Shown here piece by piece: positions 5,377-7,210 of a DNA stretch of 7,210 bases. Made by a program: the position numbers and the translations under genes. Where the stretch lies: the NCBI GenBank assembly GCA_013813955.1, contig JACCQW010000475.1, positions 1 through 7,210 on the forward strand. Reading direction: 5' to 3'. This DNA comes from Solirubrobacterales bacterium (GTDB taxonomy: Bacteria; Actinomycetota; Thermoleophilia; Solirubrobacterales; Solirubrobacteraceae). The notes under the pieces were generated by a model. It had not been told where the DNA came from. It made no database searches and was given only the letters and a program-made list of their open reading frames with translations. The first letter of the stretch is position 1. Every line of letters begins with the position of its first letter.

Positions 5377-6603
5377 GTGCAGTCGATCCCCGCCGTCGTC
5401 GTCGACGACGCTCGCAAGAGCTTTCACCTACCCCACCGGGAGGTCCACACGCTGAAGGAGCGCGTGCTGCATCCGCTGCGCCGCAGCTCGGCCGACGTCC
5501 TGCACGCGCTGAAGGGCGTGTCCTTCGAGGTGCAGCGCGGCGAGTTCTTCGGGATCGTCGGGCGCAACGGCTCGGGCAAGTCCACGCTGCTGAAGTGCCT
5601 GGCCGGCATCTACGGCCTCGACGAGGGGGCGATGTACGTCGACGGGCGCCTGTCGACGTTCATCGAGCTCGGCGTCGGCTTCAACCCCGACCTGCCCGCC
5701 CGCGACAACGTGCTGCTCAACGCACTGATGCTGGGGCTCAGCCCGCGCGAGGCGGCGCGCCGCTTCGACGAGGTCATCGCCTTCGCCGAGCTCGAGGACT
5801 TCGTAGACCTCAAGCTCAAGAACTACTCCTCGGGGATGGAGGTGCGCCTGGCCTTCAGCGTGCTCATCCAGGTCGACGCCGACATCCTGCTCATCGACGA
5901 GGTGCTGGCCGTCGGCGACGCGTCCTTTCAGCAGAAGTGCTTCGACGAGTTCGCGCGCATCCGCCGCAGCGGGCGCACCGTGCTGCTCGTGACCCACGAC
6001 ATGGGCGCGGTGCAGCGCTTCTGTGACCGGGCGATCCTGCTCGAGCACGGCGAGACCGTGCATCTGGGCGACACGGACACCGTCGCGGCGAAGTACCTCG
6101 AGCTGAACTTCTCCGAGCGCGCGCGCGCCGACGCGGCGGCCGGGGTGCGCGACGAGGAGGCGCCAGAGCGCCAGGGCGACGGCCGCGCCGAGATCCTCGA
6201 TGGGTGGTTCGAGGACGCAGACGGGGCGCGGACCGAGGCGCTGCCGGCCGGCGCGCGTTGCGCGTTCGCCGCGCGGGTGCGCTTCCACGCCGAGGTCCGG
6301 GACCCGCTGTTCGGCCTGAACCTGCTCAACAGCCGCGGGGACAACCTGCTGTCGGCGTCGAACCTGTGGAGCGCGCCGGAGTCGGGGACGTTCGCCGAGG
6401 GCGAGGAGCTCGTGTTCCGCGTCGGGTTCGAGAACATCCTCTCGCCCGATCGCTACTGGGCCACGCCGGCGGTCGCTCGCGGCGGTGGCGCGGGCCTGGC
6501 GTGGCTGGACCGCCGCGAACGGCTCGCCTCGGTGGTCGTCACCGGCACGCGCCCGACCGACGCGCTCGTCGACATGCCCTACGAGCTCGAGCTCGTGCGG
6601 TGA
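5377..6603 (+). CDS. Polysaccharide ABC exporter ATP-binding protein with C-terminal carbohydrate-binding domain (Wzt-like)
   Basis: ATPase of an ABC-2 exporter moving a lipid-linked polysaccharide (or teichoic-acid-like polymer) across the membrane; 408 residues from the GTG at 5377. The ATPase domain shows Walker A GRNGSGKST (62-70), the exporter-type element ELGVGFNPDLPARDN (97-111), a divergent signature NYSSGM (149-154) typical of Wzt/TagH, Walker B ILLIDE (170-175) with Glu175, and switch His207 in VTHDMGAVQRFCDRA. A linker rich in charged residues and alanine (about 244-268) leads to a beta-rich C-terminal domain (about 270-408) with DPLFGLNLLNSRGDNL, ASNLW and the closing YELELV. This matches Wzt_C, which in characterised O-antigen systems recognises the finished end of the polymer. 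It is coupled to the permease by a GTGA overlap. The domain implies that the polymer is capped or modified before export, probably by enzymes encoded to the right. The polymer itself is unknown. Confidence 0.92.
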   Translation: MQSIPAVVVDDARKSFHLPHREVHTLKERVLHPLRRSSADVLHALKGVSFEVQRGEFFGIVGRNGSGKSTLLKCLAGIYGLDEGAMYVDGRLSTFIELGVGFNPDLPARDNVLLNALMLGLSPREAARRFDEVIAFAELEDFVDLKLKNYSSGMEVRLAFSVLIQVDADILLIDEVLAVGDASFQQKCFDEFARIRRSGRTVLLVTHDMGAVQRFCDRAILLEHGETVHLGDTDTVAAKYLELNFSERARADAAAGVRDEEAPERQGDGRAEILDGWFEDADGARTEALPAGARCAFAARVRFHAEVRDPLFGLNLLNSRGDNLLSASNLWSAPESGTFAEGEELVFRVGFENILSPDRYWATPAVARGGGAGLAWLDRRERLASVVVTGTRPTDALVDMPYELELVR

Positions 6604-7210
6604 GCGCGACCGAGGTGCCTGAGGTCGAGGCGACGGTCCCGGAGGGCGGTGACCGCCTGCTGGGCCGCCGCGTGCGGGGGCCGTCGGCGCTGGGCGGCGA
6701 TCGGCGGCGGTTCGTGACGCTGACCGTGGCGCTGGCGGTAACCGATTTCAAGCTGCGCTTCTTCGGCACCGCTCTGGGCTACCTATGGCAGCTCATGCGC
6801 CCGCTTGCGCTGTTCGGCGTGCTCTACGTGATCTTCAGCGTCGTCCTGGCGCTCGACGACGCGCCGTTCTACGCCGAGGCGCTGCTGCTCGGGCTCGTGC
6901 TCTACACGTTCCTCGGGGATGCCACGAAGGGGTCGGTGAGCTCGATCGTCAACCGCGAGAGCCTCGTGCGCAAGATCGAGTTCCCGCGCCTGGCGGTGCC
7001 GCTGAGCGTCGTGCTGACCGCGCTGTTCAACCTCGTGATGAACCTGCTGCCGGTGTTCGTCTTCCTGCTCATCGACGGCGGCCAGGTGCGCTGGAGCTGG
7101 CTTGAGCTGCCGCTGCTGATCGCGGCGCTGGCCGTGTTCTCCACCGGCCTGGCGATGCTCCTGTCCTCGCTGTACGTCCGCTACCGCGACGTCGACCCGA
7201 TCTGGGAGGT
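6600..7210 (+). CDS. ABC-2 polysaccharide exporter permease, N-terminal part (Wzm/TagG-like)
   Basis: Membrane partner of the preceding ATPase; 203 codons are visible and the frame runs off the right edge without a stop. The start is GTG at 6600, overlapping the ATPase stop as GTGA, so the two are translationally coupled. A cytoplasmic N-terminus of about 45 residues leads to TLTVALAVTDFKLRFFGTALGYLWQ (broken here only by family-typical charges), where the amphipathic entry helix and the GYLWQLMRPL element of ABC-2 permeases are visible. Hydrophobic segments follow at about residues 68-84, 92-105, 133-156 and 168-190. IVNRESLVRKIEFPRLAVPL (118-137) and YVRYRDVDPIWEV at the edge are typical of Wzm/TagG/RfbA proteins. 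About one third of the protein is expected to lie beyond the window. Glycosyltransferases and other polymer genes are expected to follow. Confidence 0.9.
   Translation, partial: MSATEVPEVEATVPEGGDRLLGRRVRGPSALGGDRRRFVTLTVALAVTDFKLRFFGTALGYLWQLMRPLALFGVLYVIFSVVLALDDAPFYAEALLLGLVLYTFLGDATKGSVSSIVNRESLVRKIEFPRLAVPLSVVLTALFNLVMNLLPVFVFLLIDGGQVRWSWLELPLLIAALAVFSTGLAMLLSSLYVRYRDVDPIWE

Noticed and set aside
5397..5410. Perfect 14-base palindrome near the 5' end of the Wzt-like gene
   Set aside because: It encodes part of Val-Val-Val-Asp-Asp with the preferred GTC/GAC codons; no independent sign of a regulator site.
6581..6596. Perfect 16-base palindrome just before the permease start
   Set aside because: It arises from alternating GAG and CTC codons for the Glu-Leu-Glu-Leu end of the Wzt-like protein, so codon usage explains it.

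Overview
The window is very GC-rich DNA, gene-dense, with frequent 4-base start/stop overlaps, GTG/TTG starts and apparently leaderless genes. Together with the sequence style of the heme A synthase and the ABC exporter, this suggests a high-GC Actinomycetota genome, possibly of the Thermoleophilia/Solirubrobacterales type. That placement is inference from composition and family resemblance, not from a marker gene.

Layout, left to right. (1) Bases 2-1566 hold the end of an iron(III)-type ABC importer: the C-terminal part of an FbpB-like permease, translationally coupled (ATGA) to an FbpC-like ATPase with a C-terminal TOBE region. (2) Bases 1567-2391 hold a complete type II toxin-antitoxin pair of the TacA/TacT kind (DUF1778 ribbon-helix-helix antitoxin plus GNAT acetyltransferase toxin, coupled by TTGA). 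It has a palindromic operator and a probable leaderless promoter. (3) Bases 2424-2490 hold a second, broken copy of the 3' end of the upstream ATPase gene. The last 31 bases, including the stop codon and the next four bases, are identical to the end of fbpC exactly 920 bases upstream, so the toxin-antitoxin pair is bracketed by direct repeats of its neighbour's tail. (4) Bases 2587-2766 encode a probable 59-residue basic, single-helix membrane protein. (5) On the minus strand, a 14-helix DHA2-type MFS exporter (5340-3829) is followed after 33 bases by a ctaA-type heme A synthase (3795-2848). (6) Divergently from 5377, a Wzt-like polysaccharide-export ATPase with a C-terminal carbohydrate-binding domain is coupled (GTGA) to an ABC-2 permease that runs off the right edge.

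Functionally the window joins four unrelated units: metal import, a small stress/addiction module that has landed at the end of the import operon, a respiratory heme-maturation gene paired with an exporter, and the start of a surface-polysaccharide export locus. I see no RNA genes, CRISPR array, IS element or transposase. No wholly new system is evident. The most informative unexplained structure is the duplicated, internally deleted fbpC tail that brackets the toxin-antitoxin module.
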